Source of the DNA: JACRAR01 sp041674385
Lineage (GTDB): Bacteria > Pseudomonadota > Gammaproteobacteria > Burkholderiales > Rhodocyclaceae
Length of the DNA stretch: 64,000 bases
Direction: 5' to 3'
Assembly: GCA_041674385.1 (NCBI GenBank)
Contig: JBAYVU010000002.1
Coordinates: 124,001-188,000, forward strand
Shown here: positions 1 to 7,814 of the stretch, piece by piece
How positions within the stretch are numbered: the stretch's first letter is position 1
Layout: every line of letters begins with the position of its first letter
Made by a program: the position numbers and the translations under genes
Notes under the pieces: generated by a model
Told to the model about the DNA's origin: nothing
The model's database searches: none
The model's input: the letters and a program-made list of their open reading frames with translations, nothing else

Positions 1-1140
1 TTCTGGCTGAATTGGGATCGGCTGGGCCAGTTGTCCGCCGTCGCCACCAGCGAGTGGCTGGATACCCTGCCGATCTTCGCTACGCCGCTGACGCGCAACT
101 TTCTCTCCTTTGCCGCCGTCAGCGACCGGCTTTTCTCCTTGCTGGTGTTCGTCCACATCGGTGTGCCGCTGTTGCTGATCTTCGGCCTGTGGTTCCACGT
201 TCAGCGCATCAACCATGCCGCGGTGTTCCCGCCGCGCGCGCTGACTCTCGGTACCTGCGCCGCACTGCTGGTGCTGGCGCTGGCCGTACCGGTGCTCAGC
301 CAGGGCGAGGCCGATCTGGCCAGCCTGCCGGGAGCGCTGCGTTTCGACTGGTTCTACCTGTTTCCCCATGCGCTGATGTATGCCTCCTCGCCTGGCGCGT
401 TGTGGTTGCTGGTTGCCGGCGTCACCCTGATCCTGTTCGTGCTGCCGTTCTTTCCGCTGTCCGCTCCGCCATCCCCCGTCGCCCGGGTCGATGCCGACAA
501 CTGCAACGGCTGCCGGCGCTGCTTCGATGATTGTCCCTACGCCGCCATTGCGATGCTGCCCCATCCTGCCGGCAAACCCGGTCAGCAAGTGGCCGCGGTC
601 CTGACGGAACGCTGCGCAAGTTGCGGGATATGCGCCGGTTCCTGTCCGTCCTCGACGCCGTTTCGCAACATGCGGACACTCGTCTCGGGCATAGACATGC
701 CGCAATTGCCGGTCGACGCCTTGCGCCATGCGCTGCTGGAGAAACTGGCGGCTTTGGCGTGCAAACGCAAGATCGTCGTCTTCGGTTGCGACCACGGCGC
801 CAAGCTGGAAACATTGGCAGCCGGGGATGTGGCATATATCAGCCTGCTTTGCGTCGGCATGTTGCCGCCGGCTTTCATCGAATACGCCTTGCGCGAGGGT
901 GCGGCAGGGGTCTTGGTGACCGGGTGTCGCGAAAACGGCTGTGCCTTCCGCTTGGGCAGCCGCTGGACCGAACAGCGTCTGCTTGCCAGGCGCGAACCGC
1001 AATTGCGCAGCGCCGTGCCGTGCGAACAACTCTGCTTTGCCTGGGCCGATCCAGGCGAAGAAGCGGAGTTGCAGTCGGCGCTCGCAGCATTTCGTCGCCG
1101 CATTGCGGCTGAACCGGCCGGGAGGCATATTCATCAATGA
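1..1140 (+). CDS. Cytochrome b / 2x[4Fe-4S] ferredoxin / MvhD-like fusion protein (5' end outside window)
   Basis: The reading frame is open from the first base, so the N-terminus lies upstream. The visible part begins in the middle of a b6-type cytochrome b domain that resembles residues 138-270 of the protein encoded at 3070-4965, including a helix with the haem ligand pair H-x13-H (VHIGVP...WFH). After two more hydrophobic helices come two [4Fe-4S] motifs, CNGCRRCFDDCPY (about nt 501-540) and CASCGICAGSCP (about nt 613-651). The last ~130 residues (from KRKIVVFGC) resemble MvhD/FlpD, the small iron-sulfur subunit that passes electrons between hydrogenase and heterodisulfide reductase, with its Cys spacing (LLCVGM, GCRENGC). 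Inference: a membrane protein moving electrons between soluble carriers and b haems. It is translationally coupled (ATGA) to the next gene and starts a four- or five-gene operon. Confidence 0.8.
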   Translation, partial: FWLNWDRLGQLSAVATSEWLDTLPIFATPLTRNFLSFAAVSDRLFSLLVFVHIGVPLLLIFGLWFHVQRINHAAVFPPRALTLGTCAALLVLALAVPVLSQGEADLASLPGALRFDWFYLFPHALMYASSPGALWLLVAGVTLILFVLPFFPLSAPPSPVARVDADNCNGCRRCFDDCPYAAIAMLPHPAGKPGQQVAAVLTERCASCGICAGSCPSSTPFRNMRTLVSGIDMPQLPVDALRHALLEKLAALACKRKIVVFGCDHGAKLETLAAGDVAYISLLCVGMLPPAFIEYALREGAAGVLVTGCRENGCAFRLGSRWTEQRLLARREPQLRSAVPCEQLCFAWADPGEEAELQSALAAFRRRIAAEPAGRHIHQ

Positions 1141-1652
1141 GCGCAACATCGACAAAACCGCTGGCGTGGATAGGACAGGGACTCCTGTATGCCCTGTTCG
1201 CGCTGTTCATCGGCTATTTTTCAGCCGCCCCGGAATATCGGCACATGGCGCCGGAGATGGCGCTGATCAAGCTGAGTTTCACGCATCACGGCAAGCGCGT
1301 AGCGGATTGCTTGCAGCGCACGCCGGAACAACTCGCCAAGCTGCCGCCCAACATGCGCGCACCGATGCAATGCCAGCGCGAGCGCTCCCCCGTCACCATC
1401 GAGGTCGACGTGGACGGTCATCCGGCTTATCGGCATGTCGCCGAACCCGCCGGCCTGTCGAAAGACGGCGCCTCGGCGGTGTATCAACGCCTGCCGCTGC
1501 TCGCGGGAGAACACCGGCTCGCCGTGCGCCTGAAGGACGACGCGCGCAGCGGCGGCTTCGATTACACGCGCGATGCAGTCCTGAACCTGAAACCCGGCCA
1601 GGTGCTGGTGATCGACTTCAATGCGGAAAAAGGCGGGATCACTTTGCTATGA
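1137..1652 (+). CDS. Uncharacterised single-span membrane protein of the oxidase-like cluster
   Basis: A 171-residue protein of unknown function. One hydrophobic segment at about residues 11-30 should anchor it in the membrane with the rest probably outside. The C-terminal half looks like a beta-rich domain ending in GQVLVIDFNAEKGG. It contains only two Cys, spaced 41 residues apart, and no haem or clear copper site, so it is not an obvious subunit II. Start and stop overlap both neighbours by four bases (ATGA), which places it firmly in the same translation unit as the cytochrome b fusions and the oxidase-like subunit. An accessory or assembly subunit is the simplest guess, but this rests on context only. 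Confidence 0.7.
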   Translation: MSATSTKPLAWIGQGLLYALFALFIGYFSAAPEYRHMAPEMALIKLSFTHHGKRVADCLQRTPEQLAKLPPNMRAPMQCQRERSPVTIEVDVDGHPAYRHVAEPAGLSKDGASAVYQRLPLLAGEHRLAVRLKDDARSGGFDYTRDAVLNLKPGQVLVIDFNAEKGGITLL

Positions 1653-3073
1653 GCGCTCCGATGAATCCTTCGAACACCTACGCGCCGCCGCCCCCCGCCA
1701 GCCTGTCCGCCACCAGCTATCAGCTAGCGGTGCCGGACGGCGCACAGCTTGAGCTGGTGCGCCGCTGGCTGTGGCTCGGTGTGCTTTCATTGATCGGTTC
1801 GGGCGTGTTCTCGGTGCTGTTGGTGCTCTCGCGCACGCCGGGTTTGCAAAGCCTGTTCCCGGTGGCCGATTTCTTTCACGTCGCCCTGGTGGTCCATGTC
1901 GACCTTTCCGTGCTGGTCTGGTTTGTCGCACTGGCGGGGACGCTTTGGAGCATCAACTGCCCGGCGCGTGGCCTGGCGCTGGGAAAGTCCGCTTGGTGGC
2001 TGTGCGCGGGCGGTACCGTACTGATATTCCTGGCGCCGTTCTTCGGCCACGGCGAAGCCCTCATGGCCAACTACATTCCCGTCTTGGACGGGCCGCTGTT
2101 TCTCTGCGGGCTGTCGCTGTTCGGGCTGGGCTGCGCGCTGCTGGTATTCCGCAGCCTGCGCTTCGCACCCAGCCTGGGCCTGGCATTCGACGGCAGCGGC
2201 GTGCAGCGTTTCGGCCTCAACGCGGCAGCCATCTCCGCCGCCATGGCGCTGCTGGCATTCGGCTGGTCCTTCGCCGTGGCACCGGAGGCGCTGACCGGCA
2301 AGGCTTATTACGAAGTCGTGTTCTGGGGCGGCGGCCACGCCCTGCAATTCACCTGGACCCTGCTGATGCTGGTGGCATGGCTGTGGCTGGCCAGCGCCAT
2401 CGGTGCGCGGCTGCCGCTGACTCCGCGCGTGGCCTTGCTGATGTTCCTGCTGGCGTTGCTGTGCGTCTTCGTCACGCCCTACGCCTACCTGGCTTACGAC
2501 ATCGCCTCGGTCGAGCATCGCAACCTGCTGACCTGGGCGATGCGTGTCGGCGGCGGCGCGGCAATCCTGCCGATGAGCCTGGCGGTGCTGGTGGCCTTGC
2601 GGCCGAAATTCGGCCCCGACTTGAGCGCAGACTTGAAACCCTTGCGCGCCGCGCTGATCTCCTCGGTGCTGCTGTTCGGCGTCGGCGGCCTGATCGGCAT
2701 GTTCATCAGCGGCAACAACGTCAAGATTCCCGCGCATTACCACGGCAGCATCGTTGGCGTCACGCTGGCCCTGATGGGCTTGGTGTACCTCCTGCTGCCG
2801 CGGCTCGGCTATGCCGCGCCGCAAGGCCGTCTGGCCACGCTGCAACCCTATATCTACGCCGTCGGCCAGCTGATGCACATCGTCGGCCTGGTCTGGTCGG
2901 GCGGTTACGGCGTTCAGCGCAAGGTGGCCGGTGCGGAACAGGTATTGCGCAGCAGCGGAGAAATCGCCGGCATGGGACTGATGGGACTGGGCGGACTGAT
3001 CGCCATCATCGGCGGATTGCTGTTCGTGGTGGTGGTGATCCGCGCTGCGCGCAACAGGATGACGGCAACATGA
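1649..3073 (+). CDS. Divergent haem-copper oxidase / NO reductase-like subunit I
   Basis: A 474-residue protein with about 12 hydrophobic helices. It keeps most of the haem-copper oxidase pattern: a helix-II His (H77 or H83, FFHVALVVHVD) for the low-spin haem, a helix-VI His in WGGGHALQF (H230, expected copper ligand) and the paired His AHYHG (H363/H365) expected to bind both haems. The usual adjacent His-His of helix VII is not obvious; the only candidate there is SVEHRN (E289-H290). A Tyr four residues after the helix-VI His, as in typical oxidases, is also absent (H-A-L-Q-F). Family membership is clear; whether it reduces O2 or NO is open. No cupredoxin or cytochrome c subunit is nearby, so the flanking cytochrome b fusions are the likely electron donors. 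Coupled to both neighbours by ATGA overlaps. Confidence 0.75.
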   Translation: MSAPMNPSNTYAPPPPASLSATSYQLAVPDGAQLELVRRWLWLGVLSLIGSGVFSVLLVLSRTPGLQSLFPVADFFHVALVVHVDLSVLVWFVALAGTLWSINCPARGLALGKSAWWLCAGGTVLIFLAPFFGHGEALMANYIPVLDGPLFLCGLSLFGLGCALLVFRSLRFAPSLGLAFDGSGVQRFGLNAAAISAAMALLAFGWSFAVAPEALTGKAYYEVVFWGGGHALQFTWTLLMLVAWLWLASAIGARLPLTPRVALLMFLLALLCVFVTPYAYLAYDIASVEHRNLLTWAMRVGGGAAILPMSLAVLVALRPKFGPDLSADLKPLRAALISSVLLFGVGGLIGMFISGNNVKIPAHYHGSIVGVTLALMGLVYLLLPRLGYAAPQGRLATLQPYIYAVGQLMHIVGLVWSGGYGVQRKVAGAEQVLRSSGEIAGMGLMGLGGLIAIIGGLLFVVVVIRAARNRMTAT

Positions 3074-4965
3074 TTAAATGGCTGCAATTGCTGCTGCAAC
3101 GCTTGTTCATGCACGTCGAGGAGATATTCAACCAGGCCTTCGGCGACAAGCTCAATCCGCTTTACCACCTTGGCGCCATGTCCTTCTACCTGTTCTGGCT
3201 GGTGGCCGCCAGCGGGCTGTATCTGTATGCATTCTTCAAGACCGGCGTAGCCGATGCCTACAGTTCGGTAGAGTCGCTGACACATGACCAGTGGTATGCC
3301 GGAGGAATCATGCGCAGCGTGCACCGCTATGCCTCCGACGGCATGGTGCTGACCATGCTGATCCACATGCTGCGGCATTTCGCCTTCGACCGGCTGCGCG
3401 GCTTCCGCTGGTTCTCCTGGATGACCGGCGTGGCGCTGATCTGGCTGGTATATGTCTCCGGCATCAACGGCTACATGCTGCCCTGGGACAAGATGGCGCA
3501 ATTCGTCGTGATCGGCAGTTTCGAGTGGCTCGACTGGTTGCCGCTGTTCGACGGTGCGCTGATCCGCAACTTCATCTACCAGTCCAGCGTCAATGACCGC
3601 TTTTTTTCGTTACTGTCCTTCATTCACCTCGGTGTTCCCCTGGTGGTCTTGCTGCTGATGTGGATCCACGTGCAGCGTGTGCCCAAGGCTGCCACCTCGC
3701 CGCCGCGCCCCATCATGATCGCCCTGCTGCTGACCATGCTGGTCCTGGCGCTGGTCAAGCCGGCGCTGAGCCAGGGCGGCGCGGCGGACTTCGGCGTCAC
3801 CATCACCACGCTGGAGTTCGACTGGTTCTATCTGGCGCTGTTCCCGCTGCTTTATCTCTGGCCGCTGGCCCGTGTCTGGGCGCTGGTCAGCGGCGCCACG
3901 GCGGTGCTCGGCCTGCTGCCCTGGCTGCCGCCGCGCCGCAGGACGCAGCAGGAATTCCAGATCAGCGTCCATCCGGACCGGCGCAACATCACCGCACGGC
4001 CAAGCGAGACCATTCTCGAAGCCGGCCTGCGCGGAAACATTCCTTTGCCTTTCGAATGCCGCAACGGCAGTTGCGGGAAATGCCAATGCACCCTCCTCAA
4101 CGGCAGCGTCGATCACGGCATCTATCAGCCGAGCGCACTTTCTGCCGAACAGAAAGCGCAAGGCAAGGCGCTGATGTGCTGCGCCGTACCGCTTTCGGAT
4201 ATCGAAATGGAATATCAACCGGACGCCCAGATCGCCGCCAGGCAGATACATCAATACCACGGACGAGTCGCCAGCATGGTGCGTCTGTCCGACGACGTGA
4301 TGAAGCTCATCGTCGCGTTGCCCAACGCGGAAAAAATCTCTTTCGTCGCCGGCCAGTACATCAACATCCTGCTGCCGGACGGCCAGCGGCGCGCCTTTTC
4401 CTTCGCCAACCCGCCGCACGAAAACGCCGCCATCGAGCTGCATGTGCGCCTGATCCCCGGCGGTCTATTCACCACCCGGGTGTTTACCCAAATGCAAGTC
4501 GGCGACGAGCTGCCTTTTGAAGGCCCGCTTGGCAGTTTCAGCTTGCAGGAAAGCACGCGACCGATCATCTTCGTCGCGGGGGCGACCGGTTTCGCGCCGA
4601 TCAAGAGCATCGTCGAAGACGCTTTCCGGCGCGGCATCCGGCGACCGATGCTGCTGTATTGGGGCGTCAGGCGACCCAAGGACCTGTACCTGGCGGAACT
4701 GGCGGAAAGCTGGCAGCAGCAGCACGAGAATTTCAAGTTCGTGCCAGTGGTGTCCGAACCGGTACCCCAGGACGACTGGCACGGACGCACCGGCTTGGTC
4801 CACGCGGCGATACTGTCGGACCTACCCGACCTGGCGGGTTTTGAAGCCTATGTCTGCGGCTCGGTGAAAATGGTGGAAGCCGCCTTCCCGGCTTTCCTGG
4901 AACACGGCATGAACGAGGATACCTGCTTCTCCGACGCGTTTCATGCCTCGCGCAGCATGCATTGA
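3070..4965 (+). CDS. Cytochrome b / [2Fe-2S] ferredoxin / FAD-NAD(P)H reductase fusion protein
   Basis: A 631-residue three-part protein. Residues ~1-280: b6-like cytochrome b with two H-x13-H pairs (H85/H99 and H186/H200) for two b haems. Residues ~295-385: plant-type [2Fe-2S] ferredoxin with CRNGSCGKCQC (C330, C335, C338) and a distal Cys in LMCCAV (C370/C371). Residues ~392-631: ferredoxin-NADP reductase-like module with the FAD motif RAFSFANPP (~441), the nucleotide motif GATGFAPI (504-511) and a terminal YVCGS. Established knowledge of the domains implies NAD(P)H -> FAD -> 2Fe-2S; passing electrons on to membrane b haems is inference. Together with the upstream oxidase-like subunit this suggests an NAD(P)H-driven terminal reductase. 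It starts by ATGA overlap with that subunit. The Rieske protein and cytochrome c1 expected of a bc1 complex are absent here. Confidence 0.85.
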   Translation: MIKWLQLLLQRLFMHVEEIFNQAFGDKLNPLYHLGAMSFYLFWLVAASGLYLYAFFKTGVADAYSSVESLTHDQWYAGGIMRSVHRYASDGMVLTMLIHMLRHFAFDRLRGFRWFSWMTGVALIWLVYVSGINGYMLPWDKMAQFVVIGSFEWLDWLPLFDGALIRNFIYQSSVNDRFFSLLSFIHLGVPLVVLLLMWIHVQRVPKAATSPPRPIMIALLLTMLVLALVKPALSQGGAADFGVTITTLEFDWFYLALFPLLYLWPLARVWALVSGATAVLGLLPWLPPRRRTQQEFQISVHPDRRNITARPSETILEAGLRGNIPLPFECRNGSCGKCQCTLLNGSVDHGIYQPSALSAEQKAQGKALMCCAVPLSDIEMEYQPDAQIAARQIHQYHGRVASMVRLSDDVMKLIVALPNAEKISFVAGQYINILLPDGQRRAFSFANPPHENAAIELHVRLIPGGLFTTRVFTQMQVGDELPFEGPLGSFSLQESTRPIIFVAGATGFAPIKSIVEDAFRRGIRRPMLLYWGVRRPKDLYLAELAESWQQQHENFKFVPVVSEPVPQDDWHGRTGLVHAAILSDLPDLAGFEAYVCGSVKMVEAAFPAFLEHGMNEDTCFSDAFHASRSMH

Positions 4966-4972
4966 ACCCGGC

Positions 4973-5359
4973 ATGTACCCCACGCTGAAATTCGTGCATG
5001 TCGGTTGCGTGGTATTCAGTATCGCCCTGTTCTCTTGGCGTTGGCTACTGGCGCTGAACCATTCCGCGCTGCTGCGTCAACGCTGGCTGAGGCTCTTGCC
5101 GCCGATTAACGACAGCGTACTGCTGGCCGCAGCGCTAGGCCTGGCGGCGCTGAGCGGGCAATATCCCTTTGCGGACACGTGGCTCACCGCAAAAGTGATC
5201 GGGCTCCTCGTGTATATCCCCTTGGGCAGCCTGGCGCTCAAGTCCCAGAGCGCGACCCTGCGCTGGAGCGCAGGGCTGGCCGCCTTGGCCACAGCGGCTT
5301 ATATCGTTTCGGTCGCGCTGACCAAGGATCCCCGGGGCTACCTGGCCGTGCTGTATTAA
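4973..5359 (+). CDS. SirB-family membrane protein
   Basis: A 128-residue protein with four predicted membrane segments, beginning MYPTLKFVHVG. The HVG motif in the first helix and the pattern of four short helices match the SirB family, a group of integral membrane proteins first named from invasion-gene regulation in Salmonella but of unknown biochemical role. I chose the ATG eight bases after the stop of the previous gene; an in-frame upstream ATG exists but would add a non-membrane tail inside that gene. Position at the end of the respiratory operon suggests a link to membrane redox function, which is inference. Confidence 0.65.
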   Translation: MYPTLKFVHVGCVVFSIALFSWRWLLALNHSALLRQRWLRLLPPINDSVLLAAALGLAALSGQYPFADTWLTAKVIGLLVYIPLGSLALKSQSATLRWSAGLAALATAAYIVSVALTKDPRGYLAVLY

Positions 5360-5696
5360 AAACTCGGGGTATCCGTATTTAGCGGTTGATTTGGCGTTGC
5401 GAAATGAACCAGGACATTCGAAGACGGGCGAGGACGACGCAGTCGTAATAATCGTAGAGCACATCCCTTCTTGTTCGTGGATGAAGCAGGAGCCTCGCTT
5501 GTCTCAATGATCTTCAAGACCAAGTTGTTGATCGCCACTGCTTATCGGATGTTGTTCTCATTAGAATCTGCCCCGCATGCCGGCTCAACGTTCTGCGCCA
5601 GCCCCGGCGATTGGTGATTGATCGCAAAGTGAAGGTGAAGGCAAATGACATGTCTCCATAAGTCCAGCATTTATGCAATTTTCATAGCATCTGGAT
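5360..5696. other. Intergenic stretch, no gene recognised
   Basis: About 340 bases between the respiratory operon and the Fic fragment. Only short out-of-context open frames are present and none has a convincing start or recognisable motif. It lies at the left edge of a patch of broken accessory genes, and probably contains the missing 5' part of the Fic gene in unrecognisable form or the junction of a deletion. Confidence 0.5.
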
Positions 5697-6263
5697 ATGC
5701 TGGTGTCCGACTGGGAGTCCGCCGTCGACCAGCGCTGGGCGCCATCGGCGATTTTGCTGGCCGCGTTCAATCTGGATTTTCTTTGCATCCATCCGTTCCG
5801 CAATGGCAACGGGCGGGTGTCCAGATTGCTGTGGCTGTTGCAAAGCTATCACCTGGGCTACGAGGTGGGCCGCTATATCAGCCTGGAGCGGCTGGTGGAG
5901 CAAAACAAGGAGCGTTACTACGAGACCTTGGAACAAAGCTCGCAGGGTTGGCACGAGGGCAAGCATGATCTCTGGCCTTTCATCAACTACGTGCTGTCGA
6001 TATTCAAATCCGCCTACCGTGAGTTCGAGGAACGGGCAGGTCAACTCAGTGCGCCACGCGGTTCAAAGCGGGAGCTGGTGCTGGCGAGCATCGCTCGCTT
6101 GACGGCAATGCCCGGCAAAGGATTTGCAATCAGTGCGCTGGAACAAGCGTGCCCCGGCGTAAGCCGCGATATGGTGCGGCGCGTGCTGCGCGAGCAACAG
6201 GCGGTGGGTGTGTTGGTCTGCGAGGGACGCGGCCCGGGGGCGCAATGGAAGAAGAAGGGGTAA
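5697..6263 (+). pseudogene. Fic-domain protein, 5'-truncated
   Basis: The 188 residues carry a complete Fic active-site loop HPFRNGNGRVSR (residues 32-43) and the C-terminal winged-helix part of the large Fic class that AMPylates or otherwise modifies target proteins. Family members of this type are usually about 350 residues; here the N-terminal half, including helices that cover the active site and any inhibitory helix, is missing. An in-frame TAG lies three codons before the first ATG and no ribosome binding site is visible, so the fragment is probably not translated from its own signals. It lies next to a toxin-antitoxin pair and a collapsed restriction gene. Confidence 0.75.
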
Positions 6264-6384
6264 TTACCCTTGAATAGGGGTAATAGTAGAGGTAATAGCC
6301 GGGGCTCCCTCAATCCAACTGATTCCGTTCAACCGCAATCGATTGTCATACGCCAGTTCTATGCTTTTTTCAGCGCACAGTACC

Positions 6385-6413
6385 AATTTGTCCCACAGCC
6401 TGTGGGACAAATT
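6385..6413. repeat. Perfect 14-bp palindrome with one-base centre
   Basis: AATTTGTCCCACAG, one C, then its exact reverse complement. It sits about 90 bases before the toxin gene, after the Fic fragment. It lacks a following T-run, so it is not a standard terminator. Candidate operator for the toxin-antitoxin pair or a recombination site left from the island; neither can be decided from sequence alone. Confidence 0.6.
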
Positions 6414-6500
6414 CCCTGGGGCCATGTTGGGAGATTGCAAAAAGCCTCCGTTTGGCTTCGCGATATTTGACATTAATTCGTTTATAGACGAAACTGCACC

Positions 6501-6833
6501 ATGTACGAAGTTCGGCATTACCTGACTCCCGACGGGAAAGATGTCTTCCTCGACTGGCTGCGCAAACTGCGCGACGTGACTGCAAGAATTGCCGTGGATC
6601 GGCGCGTAAACCGCATCGAGCCTGGCAACTTCGGCGATCACAAGTTTTGTCGCGATGGCGTATGGGAGCTCCGCATCGATGTGGGGGCGGGGTGCCGGGT
6701 GTATTACGCAGTCGCCGACAAGGAAATCGTTTTGTTGCTGTGTGGTGGCGACAAGCGAACGCAGGATGCGGATATCGACCGCGCCTGTGGATACTGGCAA
6801 GACTGGCAAAGGAGAGCAAGCGATGAGAGATAG
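6501..6833 (+). CDS. RelE/ParE-superfamily toxin (putative addiction module killer protein)
   Basis: A 110-residue basic protein starting MYEVRHYLTPDGKDVF. The pattern F-x-D-W-L near the N-terminus, then NRIEPGNFGDHK, the strand WELRID with GCRVYYAV, and the end LLLCGGDKRTQDADI are typical of the killer protein of HigB/RelE-like addiction modules. Members of this superfamily block growth, usually as ribosome-dependent mRNA endonucleases. Length is normal and no disruption is visible. The toxin gene precedes and overlaps its antitoxin by 11 bases, the reversed order typical of this family. A candidate operator palindrome lies upstream. Confidence 0.85.
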   Translation: MYEVRHYLTPDGKDVFLDWLRKLRDVTARIAVDRRVNRIEPGNFGDHKFCRDGVWELRIDVGAGCRVYYAVADKEIVLLLCGGDKRTQDADIDRACGYWQDWQRRASDER

Positions 6834-7134
6834 AGCACATGACGAAGCAATGGCCGAGACGTTCCGGGAAGATCCCGCTTATGCTGTTCAATTGCTCAAC
6901 AGCATTCTGGAGGACGGCGACCAAAGCGAACTTCTGATTACTTTGCGTCAAATGGCGAAAGCCTTTGGCGGTGTGCAGACGGTGGCCGAGACGGCCCATT
7001 TGAGCACGACGCAGCTTTATCGCACCTTGTCGCCCGATGGGAATCCCGTACTTAGCAGCCTGTCGGCCATCCTTAAAGCCATGGGACTGCGCCTTGCAGT
7101 GCAATCCGTACGGACTCCGCACGCACACGCCTGA
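6823..7134 (+). CDS. HigA-like addiction-module antidote protein
   Basis: A 103-residue helix-turn-helix protein of the antidote family paired with the upstream killer protein. The segment around residues 55-75 (GGVQTVAETAHLSTTQLYRTL) forms the DNA-binding motif and the Ser/Pro-rich SPDGNPVLSSLSAILKAMG is the usual family signature that follows. The N-terminus (MRDRAHDEAMAETF) is expected to wrap around the toxin. The start ATG lies inside the toxin gene, with GGAGAG nine bases upstream as ribosome binding site. The pair is likely autoregulated through an upstream operator (established for the family). Confidence 0.85.
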   Translation: MRDRAHDEAMAETFREDPAYAVQLLNSILEDGDQSELLITLRQMAKAFGGVQTVAETAHLSTTQLYRTLSPDGNPVLSSLSAILKAMGLRLAVQSVRTPHAHA

Positions 7135-7170
7135 CGCCATCCCTATCGCCATCCCTCAATTCCCGTCCAC

Positions 7171-7623
7171 ATGAAACTCAAGTTTAAGTAGCAGACCTAT
7201 CAGACGGACGCGGTGAAGGCGGTGGTGGATTGCTTCGCCGGTCAGCCGAAGAGCAAGGGCTTCAAAGCGACCCACCACATTTACGACTACGTGTTCACGG
7301 ATTCGACCAACGAACGGACCTTCGTCGGCGAACTCGATGCCAGCGCGGAAGTCGTCGTCTATGCCAAGTTGCCCAGGAGCTTCCATATCCCGACACCAGT
7401 GGGCAACTACAACCCCGACTGGGCCATCGCCTTCCAATCGGGCAAAGTGAAGCATGTCTTCTTCGTCGCCGAAACGAAAGGCTCCATGTCCTCAATGGAA
7501 CTGCGGAAGATCGAAGAAGCCAAGATCGAATGCGCGCGAAAGTTCTTCGCCGAAATCACGTCGGATCAGGTGAAGTACGATGTAGTGAACAGCTATGGAA
7601 AACTAATGGAGTTGGTGAAGTAA
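7171..7623 (+). pseudogene. Type III restriction endonuclease subunit (res), collapsed by large internal deletion
   Basis: The frame starts MKLKFK, a stop (TAG at 7189), then QTYQTDAVKAVVDCFAGQP, which is the typical start of type III Res subunits before the helicase domain. About 25 residues in, it passes directly into the last ~130 residues of the same family: a PD-(D/E)XK nuclease part with NPDWAIAF and FVAETKGSMSS, ending in KLMELVK. The whole helicase region (normally ~800 residues) is gone. The stop probably replaces a sense codon such as AAG or CAG. No methyltransferase (mod) gene is present nearby, so the system is dead. Downstream of the stop there is still an open frame of 136 codons without a plausible start signal. 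Confidence 0.85.
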
Positions 7624-7814
7624 TTCGCAAGCTGATTTTCTGCGCCCAGGTAAGCCGCCATTCCCCCTGAAAAAGTCATCAGGCAGCAGTGGGTCGAATT
7701 GCGACAAACGGCACTTCTTGCATAGAGCCGATCCCGGCCGTCGGCGCTCTACGCTGAAACATGCGAAATGGATATCGCCCAGTAAATACGAAGCCCAAAA
7801 CTCGAACCGCCGAA

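Noticed and set aside
1787..2878. Long antisense open frames inside the oxidase subunit and other genes
   Set aside because: High-GC codon use creates them; they carry Gln/Arg/His-rich sequence without family motifs and lie wholly opposite well-supported genes.
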